NCBI GenBank assembly: GCA_000432595.1
Contig: HF996848.1
Span: 30,152 to 62,177, forward strand
Reading direction: 5' to 3'
Origin: Clostridium sp. CAG:710
Lineage (GTDB): Bacteria; Bacillota_I; Bacilli_A; RF39; UBA660
Length of the DNA: 32,026 bases
Shown here: one piece after another, positions 15,836-24,918 of the stretch
How positions within the stretch are numbered: the stretch's first letter is position 1
Layout: every line of letters begins with the position of its first letter
Translations under genes and position numbers: made by a program
Notes under the pieces: generated by a model
What the model saw: only the letters and a program-made list of their open reading frames with translations
What the model was told of the DNA's origin: nothing
Databases searched by the model: none

Positions 15836-17014
15836 CTATTTAATTAAGTTAAGTGTATCTTCAGCAATCATTAACTCTTCATTAGTTGGAACAACATAAA
15901 TATCAACACTTGATTTTTTAGAACTAATCTTTTTAAATTTACCTCTTACATTATTTTCTTCAGGATCAATCTCAATTCCTAAAGGGGCAAGACGTTCAAT
16001 AATATCACTTCTAGTAGATATACTTTTTTCACCAATACCTGCAGTAAATGCAATTACATCTACATGTCCAAGTAATACATAATATTGTGCAATATACTTA
16101 ATTACAGAATTAACAAACATTTTTTGTGCAAGAATACATCTTTCATTTCCTTCTTTAATTCCGTCTTCAATATCTCTAGAATCACTACTTAATCCACTAA
16201 TTCCCAAAAATCCTGATTTTTTATTTAAATCATTCATGATTTCTCCAGCACTCTTGCCTTCTTTTTCCATAACATAAGGAACCATAGAAACATCTATATC
16301 ACCACTACGAGTTCCCATCATTATACCAGCATGTGGAGTAAATCCCATAGAAGTATCAACACATTTACCACAACTAATAGCAGTAATAGAACCACCATTA
16401 CCTAAATGACATGAAATAATATTTAAATCATCTCTTCCTAATTCTTCTTGTAATTTTTTAGCAACATATCTATGACTAGTTCCATGTGCACCATATTTTC
16501 TTACTTGATAATCCGTATACCAATTATATGGTACTGGATATAAGAATCTATCTTTCTCAATAGTTTGATGGAAAGCAGTATCAAACACAACTACCATTGG
16601 AGTATTAGGTAAAACCTCTCTAAAAGCTTTAATACACATAGCGTGTGCTGGATTGTGTAAAGGTGCTAAATCACTTAGTGCAATAATATCATCTAAAACC
16701 TTGTCTGTTACAACAACAGATTCTTTATAAATAGCACCACCATGTACTATTCTATGACCAATTCCATCGATTTCTTCTAAGCTATTAACTATCTTAAGTT
16801 CAAGTAACTTATCCATAAGAATCTTAACTGCATCTAAATGTGTTTCCATTAGAGCTTCATTTTTAATTTTATATTCACCATATTCTAGTGTATAGCAAGA
16901 ACCTTCAATTCCTATTCTTTCAAAAAGTCCTGATAATAAAATTTCTTTAGTATCCATATTGAATAAACTAAACTTTAAGGAGCTACTTCCTGCGTTTATT
17001 GACATAATTTTCAT
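15836..17014 (-). CDS. ackA: Acetate kinase
   Basis: A 392-residue sugar kinase-fold enzyme that converts acetyl phosphate and ADP to acetate and ATP, the energy-yielding end of fermentation. It has the N-terminal NAGSSSLKFSLF, the HRIVHGG motif, VFDTAFHQT, YGAHGTSHRYV, HLGNGGS and FTAGIGE near the C-terminus, all ASKHA/acetokinase signatures. The start is the ATG at the complement of 17012-17014, with GAGG six bases upstream; a longer in-frame TTG start adds eight residues without a binding site. No phosphotransacetylase gene is next to it. It heads the operon ackA-nrnA-engB; TTACCA-16-TAAAAT upstream is a possible promoter. Confidence 0.96.
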   Translation of the reverse strand: MKIMSINAGSSSLKFSLFNMDTKEILLSGLFERIGIEGSCYTLEYGEYKIKNEALMETHLDAVKILMDKLLELKIVNSLEEIDGIGHRIVHGGAIYKESVVVTDKVLDDIIALSDLAPLHNPAHAMCIKAFREVLPNTPMVVVFDTAFHQTIEKDRFLYPVPYNWYTDYQVRKYGAHGTSHRYVAKKLQEELGRDDLNIISCHLGNGGSITAISCGKCVDTSMGFTPHAGIMMGTRSGDIDVSMVPYVMEKEGKSAGEIMNDLNKKSGFLGISGLSSDSRDIEDGIKEGNERCILAQKMFVNSVIKYIAQYYVLLGHVDVIAFTAGIGEKSISTRSDIIERLAPLGIEIDPEENNVRGKFKKISSKKSSVDIYVVPTNEELMIAEDTLNLIK

Positions 17015-17113
17015 AATATCCCTCATTTCTACAACCAATATTTTAACATATTACACAACATTGGTAAAGTAACTTTTCCCTTCGAATAATAAATTTAACC
17101 AATTTATTCAAAC

Positions 17114-17149
17114 AAAAAAGATACTATTTTATACCATAGTACCTTTTTT
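17114..17149. terminator. Bidirectional-looking terminator between the SASP gene and ackA
   Basis: A long hairpin with two paired blocks, AAAAAAG/CTTTTTT and TACTAT/ATAGTA, separated by one mismatch, with an 8-base loop. It follows the SASP gene and insulates it from ackA. Confidence 0.8.
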
Positions 17150-17164
17150 CATACGATTTATTAA

Positions 17165-17365
17165 TTAGTAGTTACTATTTCCACCTAATTGGTTCATACC
17201 TTGACGTACTAATCTTTTAGTGATTTCACCACCAACTGAACCATTAGCGTATGAACTTGTATTTGGTCCTAATTCAACACCAAATTCGTTAGCTATTTCA
17301 TATTTCATTTTATCGATAGCTTGTTTAGCACCTGGAACGTGCATTTTCATTGATTCTTTGTTCAT
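17165..17365 (-). CDS. Alpha/beta-type small acid-soluble spore protein
   Basis: A 66-residue DNA-binding protein that coats the forespore chromosome and protects it from UV and heat. The germination protease site is visible as KYEIANEFGVELG (21-33), as is the DNA-binding C-terminal block NGSVGGEITKRLVRQGMNQL (41-60). The start is the ATG at the complement of 17363-17365, six bases after AGGAGGTG; an upstream in-frame GTG lies inside this binding site and is rejected. A candidate sigma-G promoter is placed correctly upstream, in keeping with forespore expression. It is a single gene with its own terminator. No specific ssp letter can be assigned. Confidence 0.95.
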   Translation of the reverse strand: MNKESMKMHVPGAKQAIDKMKYEIANEFGVELGPNTSSYANGSVGGEITKRLVRQGMNQLGGNSNY

Positions 17366-17388
17366 TGTTTTCACCTCCTATACATTCA

Positions 17389-17417
17389 TAGGATGTGTTT
17401 TTTTTTACAATAAATAC
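17389..17417 (-). promoter_or_regulatory. Candidate sigma-G promoter of the SASP gene
   Basis: On the minus strand, -10 CATCCTA (complement of 17389-17395) matches the sigma-G CATnnTA consensus. GTATT (complement of 17413-17417) matches GNATR at 4 of 5 positions with a 17-bp spacer. The gene type makes a forespore promoter expected. Confidence 0.6.
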
Positions 17418-17441
17418 ATAATTTTAACTGGAAATTATTTC

Positions 17442-18632
17442 CTACAATAACTCTTCATAATTAGAAGAAGAATATTCTTCTGTAATATTTATAGTATTAA
17501 CATTTTTTATAGCTTCATCAATCATAGATTCATAATCAAAAGTTTTTTCAAATTCTAAACATTTTTCTAATTTAGGATTTATAACAGGATGTTTAGGAAC
17601 AAAAACTGTACAACAATCCTCAAATGGTAAAATGCTAATATCATAAGTATCAATTTTTTTTGCAATATCAATTATCTCTAACTTATCAAGACATGCAACC
17701 GGTCTAATAACAGGCATATTAGTAACACTATTTATAACAGACATACTAGTTAAAGTTTGACTAGCAACCTGTCCAATAGATTCACCATTAGAAATAACTA
17801 AACATTTTCTAATTTTAGATAACCTCTCAGTAATACGATACATCATTCTGCGCATAATAGTAATACAGTATTCACTATCTATATTCTTGTAAATACTTTC
17901 TTGTATTTTAGTAAAAGGAATAATATGTAATGATATTTTATCAGTATATAAAGAAAGTTTTTTTGAAAGTTCAATTACCTTATTTCTAGCTTCTATACTA
18001 GTATGTGGTATAGCCTCAAAATAAACACATTCAAGTTTTATACCTCTCTTGAGAGTTAAATATCCGGCAACGGGAGAATCAATTCCACCACTTAACATAA
18101 GCATTGCTTTTCCAAGCGTAGAGTTAGGATATCCACCCAAACCTTTATAACTATTAGTATAGATATAACTATAGTATTCCCTAATTTCTATATTTAATAA
18201 CAAATCAGGATTATGAACATCTACCTTCTTGCCTTCAGTATTTTTTAATACAACTCCACCAATTTTTTTAGAAAATTCAACACTATTATATGGGAAAGCT
18301 TTATAACTTCTCTTAGTTTCAACTTTAAATGTATTAAAATTGCTTTTTTGTACAAGTTCTTTTACACTCTCTTCAATTGTAGAGATTTCAGTCGTAACTT
18401 TATAAGCAACCAAATACTCATGAATACCAAATATAGAATTAATTCTTTTTAAAATTTTATCTAGATCCTTATCCATAAATTCTATATACATTCTTGAAAT
18501 GTCTTTTGATATTTTTACATCATACCCTTTTAATTTATCATTTATATTTTTATAAAGAGTATTTATAAAAAACTTTCTATTTCCTTTTTTAGTAGTTAAT
18601 TCACCATATTTAATTAATATTACTCTATTCAT
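17442..18632 (-). CDS. thiI: ThiI, tRNA 4-thiouridine synthase
   Basis: A 396-residue enzyme that adenylates U8 of tRNA and inserts sulfur. It has an N-terminal ferredoxin-like plus THUMP domain (about 1-165) and a PP-loop ATPase domain with LSGGIDSPVAGY (180-191). The later FEDCCTVFVPKHP (337-349) holds the active-site cysteines (C340, C341). It ends without a rhodanese domain, as in most Firmicutes, so it makes s4U but relies on other proteins for sulfur. In Bacillus a dedicated cysteine desulfurase (NifZ) gene precedes thiI; none is next to it here. GGAGGTATATT precedes the ATG. Confidence 0.94.
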   Translation of the reverse strand: MNRVILIKYGELTTKKGNRKFFINTLYKNINDKLKGYDVKISKDISRMYIEFMDKDLDKILKRINSIFGIHEYLVAYKVTTEISTIEESVKELVQKSNFNTFKVETKRSYKAFPYNSVEFSKKIGGVVLKNTEGKKVDVHNPDLLLNIEIREYYSYIYTNSYKGLGGYPNSTLGKAMLMLSGGIDSPVAGYLTLKRGIKLECVYFEAIPHTSIEARNKVIELSKKLSLYTDKISLHIIPFTKIQESIYKNIDSEYCITIMRRMMYRITERLSKIRKCLVISNGESIGQVASQTLTSMSVINSVTNMPVIRPVACLDKLEIIDIAKKIDTYDISILPFEDCCTVFVPKHPVINPKLEKCLEFEKTFDYESMIDEAIKNVNTINITEEYSSSNYEELL

Positions 18633-18659
18633 AATATACCTCCAGAAAAAAAGAAAAGG

Positions 18660-19268
18660 CTAAAGCATTTGTAGTAAAGCCAATTTTTTATCTTCATGAC
18701 CAAAAACTAATGTCTTACTAGTCTCATAGCCTAAATCTTTTTTATAACTCCAACTTACCTTTACATAGTAAGCTTTAGAATCGATATTTTTACCATATTT
18801 AAATGACTTTTGGGTAATATCATCAACATTTACCGAAGAAACAACAGGTAATTCTTGCTTTCTATCACCATAAACATTACTCTCAACATATTTATACATA
18901 GTATCTTTTGCTTTTTCTTTAAAGTTTGAAACTATAGAAGAATGAACAAAATCTACTCCACCTATATTTAAATTAGTTAATTTATTATCAAGAGTATAAA
19001 AATCAATTATAAACATCTTACTAATAAGTTCAACATACTTATTATAATCAATTTCTTCTTTTAACAACACTGTGTTAAGTTCTTCAAACATTTTTTTATA
19101 CTCTTTTGATTGATTATCATAAAGAGTATAACCATAATTATCAATTTTGCTTACTTCTTTTACCTCTTCCTTTGTTTTTTTAACAAAGAAATTAGTATAA
19201 GTATAATAACCAAGTACTCCAGTCAAAATTAATATTATTAAAAGTATCACACCAGTTTTTTTATTCAT
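18660..19268 (-). CDS. Hypothetical membrane-anchored extracellular protein, 202 residues
   Basis: I do not recognise a family. An N-terminal helix (about 6-28, GVILLIILILTGVLGYYTYTNFF) anchors an extracellular domain of about 170 residues, with a charged linker (KKTKEEVKEVSK) after the helix. There is no lipobox cysteine. The domain mixes helices (KEYKKMFEELNTVLL) and a C-terminal strand pattern (YYVKVSWSYKKDLGYETSKTLVFG), faintly like NTF2-type envelope domains. The gene begins three bases after the LtaS-like gene, using GGAGG within its last codons. Translation is therefore likely coupled, and a role at the envelope with that enzyme is plausible. Confidence 0.7.
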   Translation of the reverse strand: MNKKTGVILLIILILTGVLGYYTYTNFFVKKTKEEVKEVSKIDNYGYTLYDNQSKEYKKMFEELNTVLLKEEIDYNKYVELISKMFIIDFYTLDNKLTNLNIGGVDFVHSSIVSNFKEKAKDTMYKYVESNVYGDRKQELPVVSSVNVDDITQKSFKYGKNIDSKAYYVKVSWSYKKDLGYETSKTLVFGHEDKKLALLQML

Positions 19269-19271
19269 GAA

Positions 19272-21359
19272 TTATTTTCCTCCAACGATTTGTGATTCAT
19301 CAACATTTTCTTTTGAAGCATTCTTAATTAAATCATAAACAATTATAGAATTAGAAACACTTAAAAGTTCATCTGCATGTTTATTATATTTTTCAATATA
19401 TTCTTCATTTATAATGCTTCCTTTTAATACTAAATATTCATTTTTTTGGCTATTATAATAAACTTTATTAGTTAACCAATTACCAGTAGGAAATACAACA
19501 ACATTATCATCTAAGTGATTGAATATATCATGTCCTAAAGCATATTTATTATAGAAGCCAAACATATTACCAAGTGTTGGCATAACATCATACATTCCCA
19601 TAACTGAATCAATTGTTTCTGCATTATTTTCATTATCCTTTGACCAAATAATTAAAGGAACTTTTCTATTTAATTCATAACTATACTCATCAAAAGTAAC
19701 ATAATTAGGATCATCTTCAGGTAAAGCATCATTAGTAGTTATATCATAATTATAGAATCTTTGATAATCTTCAATAGGAAGTCTAGCATCATGGTCACCA
19801 TATAAAACAATAACAGTATTGTCTAATAAACCATTTTTCTCTAATGCATCAAAGAATTCACCCAAACACTTATCAGCATAATGAACTGATTTTAGATAAT
19901 GTCCTAATTTTGTATCTTCCATATATTGATACTTAACATCATCTACAGTTTTACTAACATCAAATTCTCCGTATTTATCAACTTCAGAGAATGGTGTATG
20001 GTTAGTAAGCATTATAAATGTTCCATAGAATTTATCATGTTCTTCATTAATAGTTTTTAATTTTTCAACAGCTTGTCTAAAGAATGAGCTATCAGATAAA
20101 CCAAGTCCAATTGTCTCATCGATATTAAATTCGCTCTTAGCATAAAAATGTTCATATCCAAGTCTTTTATGCATTACACGTCTATTCCAATAATCAGCAT
20201 TGTTTCCATGCATAGCGAAAGTATAATATCCCATATCTTTAAGAAGTGCAGGCATTGCGACATAAGTCTTATCAAAATGATTACCAAATGCAGTACCGGT
20301 ATTTGATGGCATTAATGAAGTAGCTAAAGTAAATTCAGTATCGCTACTTGTACCAACACTAACTTGAGAATAAAAATTATTAAAGTATAAACTTTTTTTA
20401 GCAAGTTTATTCAAATTAGGTGTAACTTCTTCACCATTTATCTCAAGACCAATTACAAAGTTTTGCATACTCTCAGCATGTATTCCTATTATATTTTTAC
20501 CCTTAAATATATCAGTATATTCATTAGTTTCCTTCTCAGGTTTATTAGTAGTAAAATAATCATTAAACCTTTTTAATGCTTCATCATATCCAAACAAGGA
20601 ACTGATTTTAGGTTCAATACTTTTTACAAAGTCATTAACATGATATACATAGATACCATACTTATTTACTATATATTCCCTATTCCATTGTTTAACTAAT
20701 CTACCAATATCAGTACCAGTCAAAGTAGTTGCGAATATTATAGAAGTTAAAAGTCCAACAAGTAAAGTTTTTAATCCTAATTTCTTATTAGCCTTTTTAT
20801 AGTTTTTCTTCTTAGAAAATGTTATATAAACTATAACTAGTACAGCAAAAAATATTGGATATACTATATCTCTTATTTTAACAACATTCTCAGTAACCGC
20901 ATCTCCAACCGCAAATATAAACTTAGTAGTAGATATAAGTGAAATAGATGCAAAAGAAGTATAAAATGTATAATATGAAGAGTTAATTGTACAAATTAAT
21001 GTAAGTACAAAACTAAATACAACATAATATATTATTCTCTTCTTCTCATTCATAAAATATCCTAAAGCACCAACTAATATCAAGAAAGATAAATCAGCAA
21101 CAAATGGAGAAAAAGCAAATAATGTAGATACTCCCCCAATAGTAAAATATCTAAGTAATGTTGCATTAATTAAATTAATTAATACAAACAAGCAGAAAAA
21201 TCTATTGTAAGAAACATAATTTTTGATTTTAATCCAAGTCTTTTTAAAAGCCCCTTTAGGATTAGTTCTAAATTGATTAAATATATATTTGATCCTATTT
21301 CCGCATTTTTTAATTTTTTTAGAGATAAGACCTTTATTATTCTTTTTAATTTTTTTCAT
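19272..21359 (-). CDS. LTA synthase family membrane sulfatase (LtaS-like)
   Basis: A 695-residue polyglycerolphosphate synthase-type enzyme. About five helices in residues 50-215 precede a large extracellular sulfatase-fold domain (about 285-640). Residues equivalent to the LtaS active site are E296 (HAES), W391-R393 (DYWNRR), H454 (LTNHTPF) and D522-H523 (YGDHD). The position of the catalytic Thr of LtaS is Ser (S338 in SVGTSSDTEF), with Thr one residue before; the family can use either. The N-terminus carries an additional basic stretch of 45 residues. A good promoter and AAGGTG precede it, and it starts an operon with the anchored protein gene. It may make lipoteichoic acid or another glycerolphosphate polymer. 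Confidence 0.88.
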   Translation of the reverse strand: MKKIKKNNKGLISKKIKKCGNRIKYIFNQFRTNPKGAFKKTWIKIKNYVSYNRFFCLFVLINLINATLLRYFTIGGVSTLFAFSPFVADLSFLILVGALGYFMNEKKRIIYYVVFSFVLTLICTINSSYYTFYTSFASISLISTTKFIFAVGDAVTENVVKIRDIVYPIFFAVLVIVYITFSKKKNYKKANKKLGLKTLLVGLLTSIIFATTLTGTDIGRLVKQWNREYIVNKYGIYVYHVNDFVKSIEPKISSLFGYDEALKRFNDYFTTNKPEKETNEYTDIFKGKNIIGIHAESMQNFVIGLEINGEEVTPNLNKLAKKSLYFNNFYSQVSVGTSSDTEFTLATSLMPSNTGTAFGNHFDKTYVAMPALLKDMGYYTFAMHGNNADYWNRRVMHKRLGYEHFYAKSEFNIDETIGLGLSDSSFFRQAVEKLKTINEEHDKFYGTFIMLTNHTPFSEVDKYGEFDVSKTVDDVKYQYMEDTKLGHYLKSVHYADKCLGEFFDALEKNGLLDNTVIVLYGDHDARLPIEDYQRFYNYDITTNDALPEDDPNYVTFDEYSYELNRKVPLIIWSKDNENNAETIDSVMGMYDVMPTLGNMFGFYNKYALGHDIFNHLDDNVVVFPTGNWLTNKVYYNSQKNEYLVLKGSIINEEYIEKYNKHADELLSVSNSIIVYDLIKNASKENVDESQIVGGK

Positions 21360-21377
21360 TCCAACACCTTCATAGGT

Positions 21378-21405
21378 ATTATACCATTTTAATAATAAAT
21401 TTCAA
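21378..21405 (-). promoter_or_regulatory. Sigma-A promoter of the LtaS-like operon
   Basis: On the minus strand: -35 TTGAAA (complement of 21400-21405), 16-bp spacer, and the extended -10 TGGTATAAT (complement of 21378-21386). One of the strongest promoters in the window. Confidence 0.7.
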
Positions 21406-21413
21406 ATATAAAA

Positions 21414-21434
21414 GGATATATTTTAAATATACCC
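21414..21434 (-). terminator. Terminator of the receptor-YihY operon
   Basis: On the minus strand GGGTATATT and AATATATCC form a 9-bp stem (one G-T pair) with a 3-base loop, followed by TTTTAT. It lies just past the yihY-family stop. Confidence 0.65.
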
Positions 21435-21438
21435 TTAA

Positions 21439-22278
21439 TTAATCATCATTATTATTTTTAGAAAATTCATATTTTGTAACATTAAGTGCCATACCAAGCA
21501 CAAATATATAAGAAATAACATATAGCCATAACATAAGGATTAATATACTTGCCATGCTACCATAAAAAGTAGTATAACTAGTAAATTTTTCTATGTATAT
21601 TGAATAAAACTGTGTAACTATTATCCAACATACTGTAGTAAAAATAGATCCATATACAACATTACTTCTTTCTATTCTCTTATCAGGTGCCATTATATAA
21701 AGTATTTTAATTAAGAAATATATAAATATAAATGACAATGGATATTTAAGAATACTATAAGTAGTTAAGATAATATTTCTAATAGTAGAAGTAGAATCAA
21801 TCATGGCAATAATTTTAAATATCATATCTCCAAAAACTGGAATTAGTAATACGAAAACTAAAAGTACTAATACAATAATTGTCATGACTAAAGCCTTGAT
21901 TCTTCTAACTATATAATTTTTATCTTTTACTTTATATATTTGATTTGATGTAACTATCATTGAATGTGGTCCATTAGAGGCAAGAACTATAGATGAAGCA
22001 AAAAAGATAATTGTATTGGTAGTAAAATTAACATTAGTAGTTAAAGCGCCAAGTAAATCACTAGCTCCATCCGGTAAATAATTATTAATTGCATCAGTAA
22101 TGGAATCATATGGCAAATCAAGTATAGATATAAATCCCGCAATTATTGCAATTAAAGGAATTAAGGTTAAAAAGAAGAAAAATGCAAGTTGTCCAGGCAA
22201 AATTCTCATTTCAGGCCTTTTAATATTGCAGATTAACCTATCCTTTAATGAAACAACATTTTTTTTAATGTCTACCAC
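21439..22278 (-). CDS. YihY/BrkB-family (UPF0761) membrane protein
   Basis: A 279-residue protein with about six helices, of the YihY/virulence factor BrkB family, once misannotated as ribonuclease BN. The typical opening, MRILPGQLAFFFFLTLIPL, precedes the helices and the long SILDLPYDS loop; the conserved MASILILMLWLYVISYIFVLG lies near the end. Its cellular role is not firmly known; membrane or envelope functions have been proposed. It begins at GTG, one nucleotide after the TAA of the upstream receptor gene, with GAGGAG about ten bases upstream, so it is co-translated with it. Some members also act on extracellular serum resistance, which has no support here. Confidence 0.85.
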   Translation of the reverse strand: MVDIKKNVVSLKDRLICNIKRPEMRILPGQLAFFFFLTLIPLIAIIAGFISILDLPYDSITDAINNYLPDGASDLLGALTTNVNFTTNTIIFFASSIVLASNGPHSMIVTSNQIYKVKDKNYIVRRIKALVMTIIVLVLLVFVLLIPVFGDMIFKIIAMIDSTSTIRNIILTTYSILKYPLSFIFIYFLIKILYIMAPDKRIERSNVVYGSIFTTVCWIIVTQFYSIYIEKFTSYTTFYGSMASILILMLWLYVISYIFVLGMALNVTKYEFSKNNNDD

Positions 22279-22279
22279 T

Positions 22280-24313
22280 TTACTTATACTCCTCTTTATC
22301 AGTCTTCATATCTAAAGTAGCTTCATTAATTGCATCATCTATAGTTTTAATATCATCAACAATCATACTATAACCAACTGCTGCCCCAAATCTATATGGT
22401 AAATTTTTCATCTCCTTAGATAGTTTTCTAACATAAGTAGAAACTTGTTGTTCACTATATCCAACTAAATATATTAAGAACTCATTACCATCTGTTCTTA
22501 TTATTTCACTCTTTTCAAGTTGAGTACTAACAAGTAAACTAGCAGCTTTAACAATTAATTTATCCCCAGCTTCATATCCATAATTATCATTTACATAATT
22601 AACATTATTTAAATCAATTACAACTACAGCTTGTGGATATTTCCTACTCTCATTCCATGCTTTTATATTTAAATTTAAGTAGTTTCTATTTTTCAAAGAA
22701 GTTAACATATCAGTATATTTTTTTCTTTCCTCTTTTTTAATAGCCTTAACTTGATTTCTTTTTCTAAAATATACAATTAATATACCAAGTACTGTAAGAG
22801 GAATAAATATAACAAGTAATATTATTACATATAACTCTTGGAAAGTAGATTCACTCCATACAGAAACATTTAAACTATTTAAACCATTATTTCTATAATT
22901 ATAATAAGAATTAGTATTTATAATGTAGTTAAACAAATTATAAAAATCACTATAATCTTTATTAACCATAAAGTAATAATCATTAGTCATTAAATCTGAA
23001 TATAAAAGTTCATAATCTTTAAATTTTGTATTTCTATAGTAATTATAAACCTCATTATCAACTACTATTAAGTTATCATCACTCTTCTTTAAAAGAGTTT
23101 TCATATTATCAAATTTTTCAATATTAGCCTTACTATTACTTTTAAAATAACTATAAAGAGCAGTATTATTTAATAAACTTACCTTTTTACCCTTTAAGCT
23201 TTCAAAAGAAGTAACTACATGAGAATCACTAACTTTACCTAAAACAGCGTACTCTTCAACAAATGTAGAAACTGTTTTTAAATAAGCATCCGAATCTATA
23301 TTGTAATAATCAAAGAACATATCTACTTCTTTATCATTAATAGCTTCTTTTAATTCGTCTAAGTTTTTATATTTTTTAAACTCAAACTCTATACCACTTA
23401 ATCTAGTAATTCTATTAACGTATTCAGCAGCTATTCCAACAAACTTATTTTTTACAAGTGCTTCATATGGATAATTCTCAACATATCCATATACATAAGT
23501 TTTAGAAAGAATCTCAGCTTTAGTTTTATCATTTATATTATTCTTAGTAATATAATAATCTAATAGGGTATCATTATATGTTTTAACAAAATTATTATCT
23601 TGCCACTTTTCAAAGTATTTTTTTACAATTTTGTTTAATTCAGTATTATTCCCAAGAGAAAGCACTACTTTATTACTTAACTCTGTAAAAATATAATTAA
23701 TATGATAACTATCATTAGAAATAGTATAATCTAAATACATTATATTAGGTATAATAACCATATCTACATATGATTTATCAAGAGCATCAAACAATTTTGA
23801 TACATCATCATAAGTCCTGTAAGATAAATCTCTACCATTCTTTAGATAATAGCTAATATCTCCAACGTAATCTTTTAAAACACCAAAAGTTACGCCTTCA
23901 AAATCACTTATTTGATCAATTTTCTTTTCAGTCTTACCAATTGCAACAAACACATCTTCATTAAGAATTAAATCATTACTAGTAATTTCTGAGTCATCAT
24001 GTATAACTCTAAACTTTAAATCACTAGTAGAAGTTGTAGTATTTCTAAAATAAGGTACTACATTAAATTCTAGTCCTGTTGCTTTTTCTAATGAAGAAAT
24101 AAATTTATAAAAAACACCACTATCTCCATATACAGGATAATCACTTATAACTTCAAAATTTTCTCTAGTATTAACATGAGATTGAAGCCATTTTCTTTCA
24201 CTGGCATTAAATGAATTAGCATCTTCCTTATTAAAATAAATAAGTAGTCCAATAAATACAATAAGTGCAATAACAATAGGAATCGCTATAAAGACTTTTT
24301 TATTAGTTTTCAT
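22280..24313 (-). CDS. Membrane receptor with two solute-binding (SBP_3-like) domains and a degenerate GGDEF domain
   Basis: A 677-residue protein. A helix at about 8-27 leads to two tandem extracellular domains (about 50-255 and 270-475), both like bacterial solute-binding family 3 in layout. A second helix (493-516) is followed by a GGDEF-fold domain (about 530-670). The signature that should be GGDEF reads DGNEF (608-612), with the first Gly and the Asp replaced; the upstream IDLNNVNYVNDNYGY matches the family. Diguanylate cyclase activity is thus unlikely. It may bind GTP or c-di-GMP, or act as a signalling scaffold. Its start has AAAGGTGACAGAATAGA upstream. It is one nucleotide from the upstream 155-residue gene and precedes the yihY-family gene, all one operon. 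Confidence 0.8.
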   Translation of the reverse strand: MKTNKKVFIAIPIVIALIVFIGLLIYFNKEDANSFNASERKWLQSHVNTRENFEVISDYPVYGDSGVFYKFISSLEKATGLEFNVVPYFRNTTTSTSDLKFRVIHDDSEITSNDLILNEDVFVAIGKTEKKIDQISDFEGVTFGVLKDYVGDISYYLKNGRDLSYRTYDDVSKLFDALDKSYVDMVIIPNIMYLDYTISNDSYHINYIFTELSNKVVLSLGNNTELNKIVKKYFEKWQDNNFVKTYNDTLLDYYITKNNINDKTKAEILSKTYVYGYVENYPYEALVKNKFVGIAAEYVNRITRLSGIEFEFKKYKNLDELKEAINDKEVDMFFDYYNIDSDAYLKTVSTFVEEYAVLGKVSDSHVVTSFESLKGKKVSLLNNTALYSYFKSNSKANIEKFDNMKTLLKKSDDNLIVVDNEVYNYYRNTKFKDYELLYSDLMTNDYYFMVNKDYSDFYNLFNYIINTNSYYNYRNNGLNSLNVSVWSESTFQELYVIILLVIFIPLTVLGILIVYFRKRNQVKAIKKEERKKYTDMLTSLKNRNYLNLNIKAWNESRKYPQAVVVIDLNNVNYVNDNYGYEAGDKLIVKAASLLVSTQLEKSEIIRTDGNEFLIYLVGYSEQQVSTYVRKLSKEMKNLPYRFGAAVGYSMIVDDIKTIDDAINEATLDMKTDKEEYK

Positions 24314-24314
24314 T

Positions 24315-24782
24315 CTATTCTGTCACCTTTCTATCTTTTGTCCAAACTAAATCTTTAGTTCCTCTTTGTTTATATCCAATAATAGGAAAGTTATTTTCTT
24401 TTTCAGAATTCTTTTTTATAAAAACTTGAATAGAATAATAATCAATTTGCTTATCAGATAATACTTTATACGAATTAGAGCCTACCTTTTTAGCATCATC
24501 AAGTTTCATATCATCATCAACTGTTATCACTATATCTAATGTTCTACCAGCGATATTAGTATCTACATCTTTTACAGACTTATCCTTTTTTAACTCACTT
24601 GATATCTTATCCTCTTCACCATCAGTAATCTTAACTTTTTCAATACCTTCTAGTCTATTTCCATATACAGGGTTTCCTCCCTTAGAAAAGAATATAGTCC
24701 AAGCCATAAACAAAAGTACAATTACACCTACAAAAACTAAAATAACTATGGATGTAATTTTATGCTCTTTTATAAATTTCAT
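24315..24782 (-). CDS. Hypothetical single-pass membrane protein, 155 residues
   Basis: I do not recognise a family. A basic start (MKFIKEHK) and a helix at about 10-32 are followed by an extracellular alpha/beta domain (KVKITDGEEDKISSELKK, then RTLDIVITVDDDMKLDDAKK) rich in Lys and Asp. It resembles small anchored envelope proteins in general layout only. It is the first gene of the receptor/yihY operon, with a promoter upstream (TTGCTT-17-TATAAT), AGGAGTG as binding site, and only one base before the receptor gene. Co-translation with the double-SBP/GGDEF receptor suggests an accessory role, perhaps in ligand sensing, which is inference. Confidence 0.65.
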   Translation of the reverse strand: MKFIKEHKITSIVILVFVGVIVLLFMAWTIFFSKGGNPVYGNRLEGIEKVKITDGEEDKISSELKKDKSVKDVDTNIAGRTLDIVITVDDDMKLDDAKKVGSNSYKVLSDKQIDYYSIQVFIKKNSEKENNFPIIGYKQRGTKDLVWTKDRKVTE

Positions 24783-24807
24783 TTATCTATCACTCCTCAA
24801 TAATAAC

Positions 24808-24836
24808 ATTATACAATAAGAAGTAAAAATAAGCAA
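24808..24836 (-). promoter_or_regulatory. Sigma-A promoter of the receptor-YihY operon
   Basis: On the minus strand: -35 TTGCTT (complement of 24831-24836), 17-bp spacer, -10 TATAAT (complement of 24808-24813). Confidence 0.65.
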
Positions 24837-24838
24837 AA

Positions 24839-24862
24839 AAAATATCCAAAATCGGATATTTT
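24839..24862 (-). terminator. Terminator of the DUF421 gene
   Basis: A 9-bp perfect stem (AAAATATCC / GGATATTTT, loop of six) followed on the minus strand by eight T. A second inverted repeat, ATCACAT/ATGTGAT (24872-24890), lies between it and the gene end. Confidence 0.75.
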
Positions 24863-24918
24863 AAGAACTTAATCACATACATCATGTGATACTAATATTA
24901 TTTACAAAAATATGTAAT

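Noticed and set aside
18633..18700. Terminator between the 202-residue gene and thiI (GGCT...AGCC)
   Set aside because: Only a 4-bp stem with a 16-base loop; not convincing.
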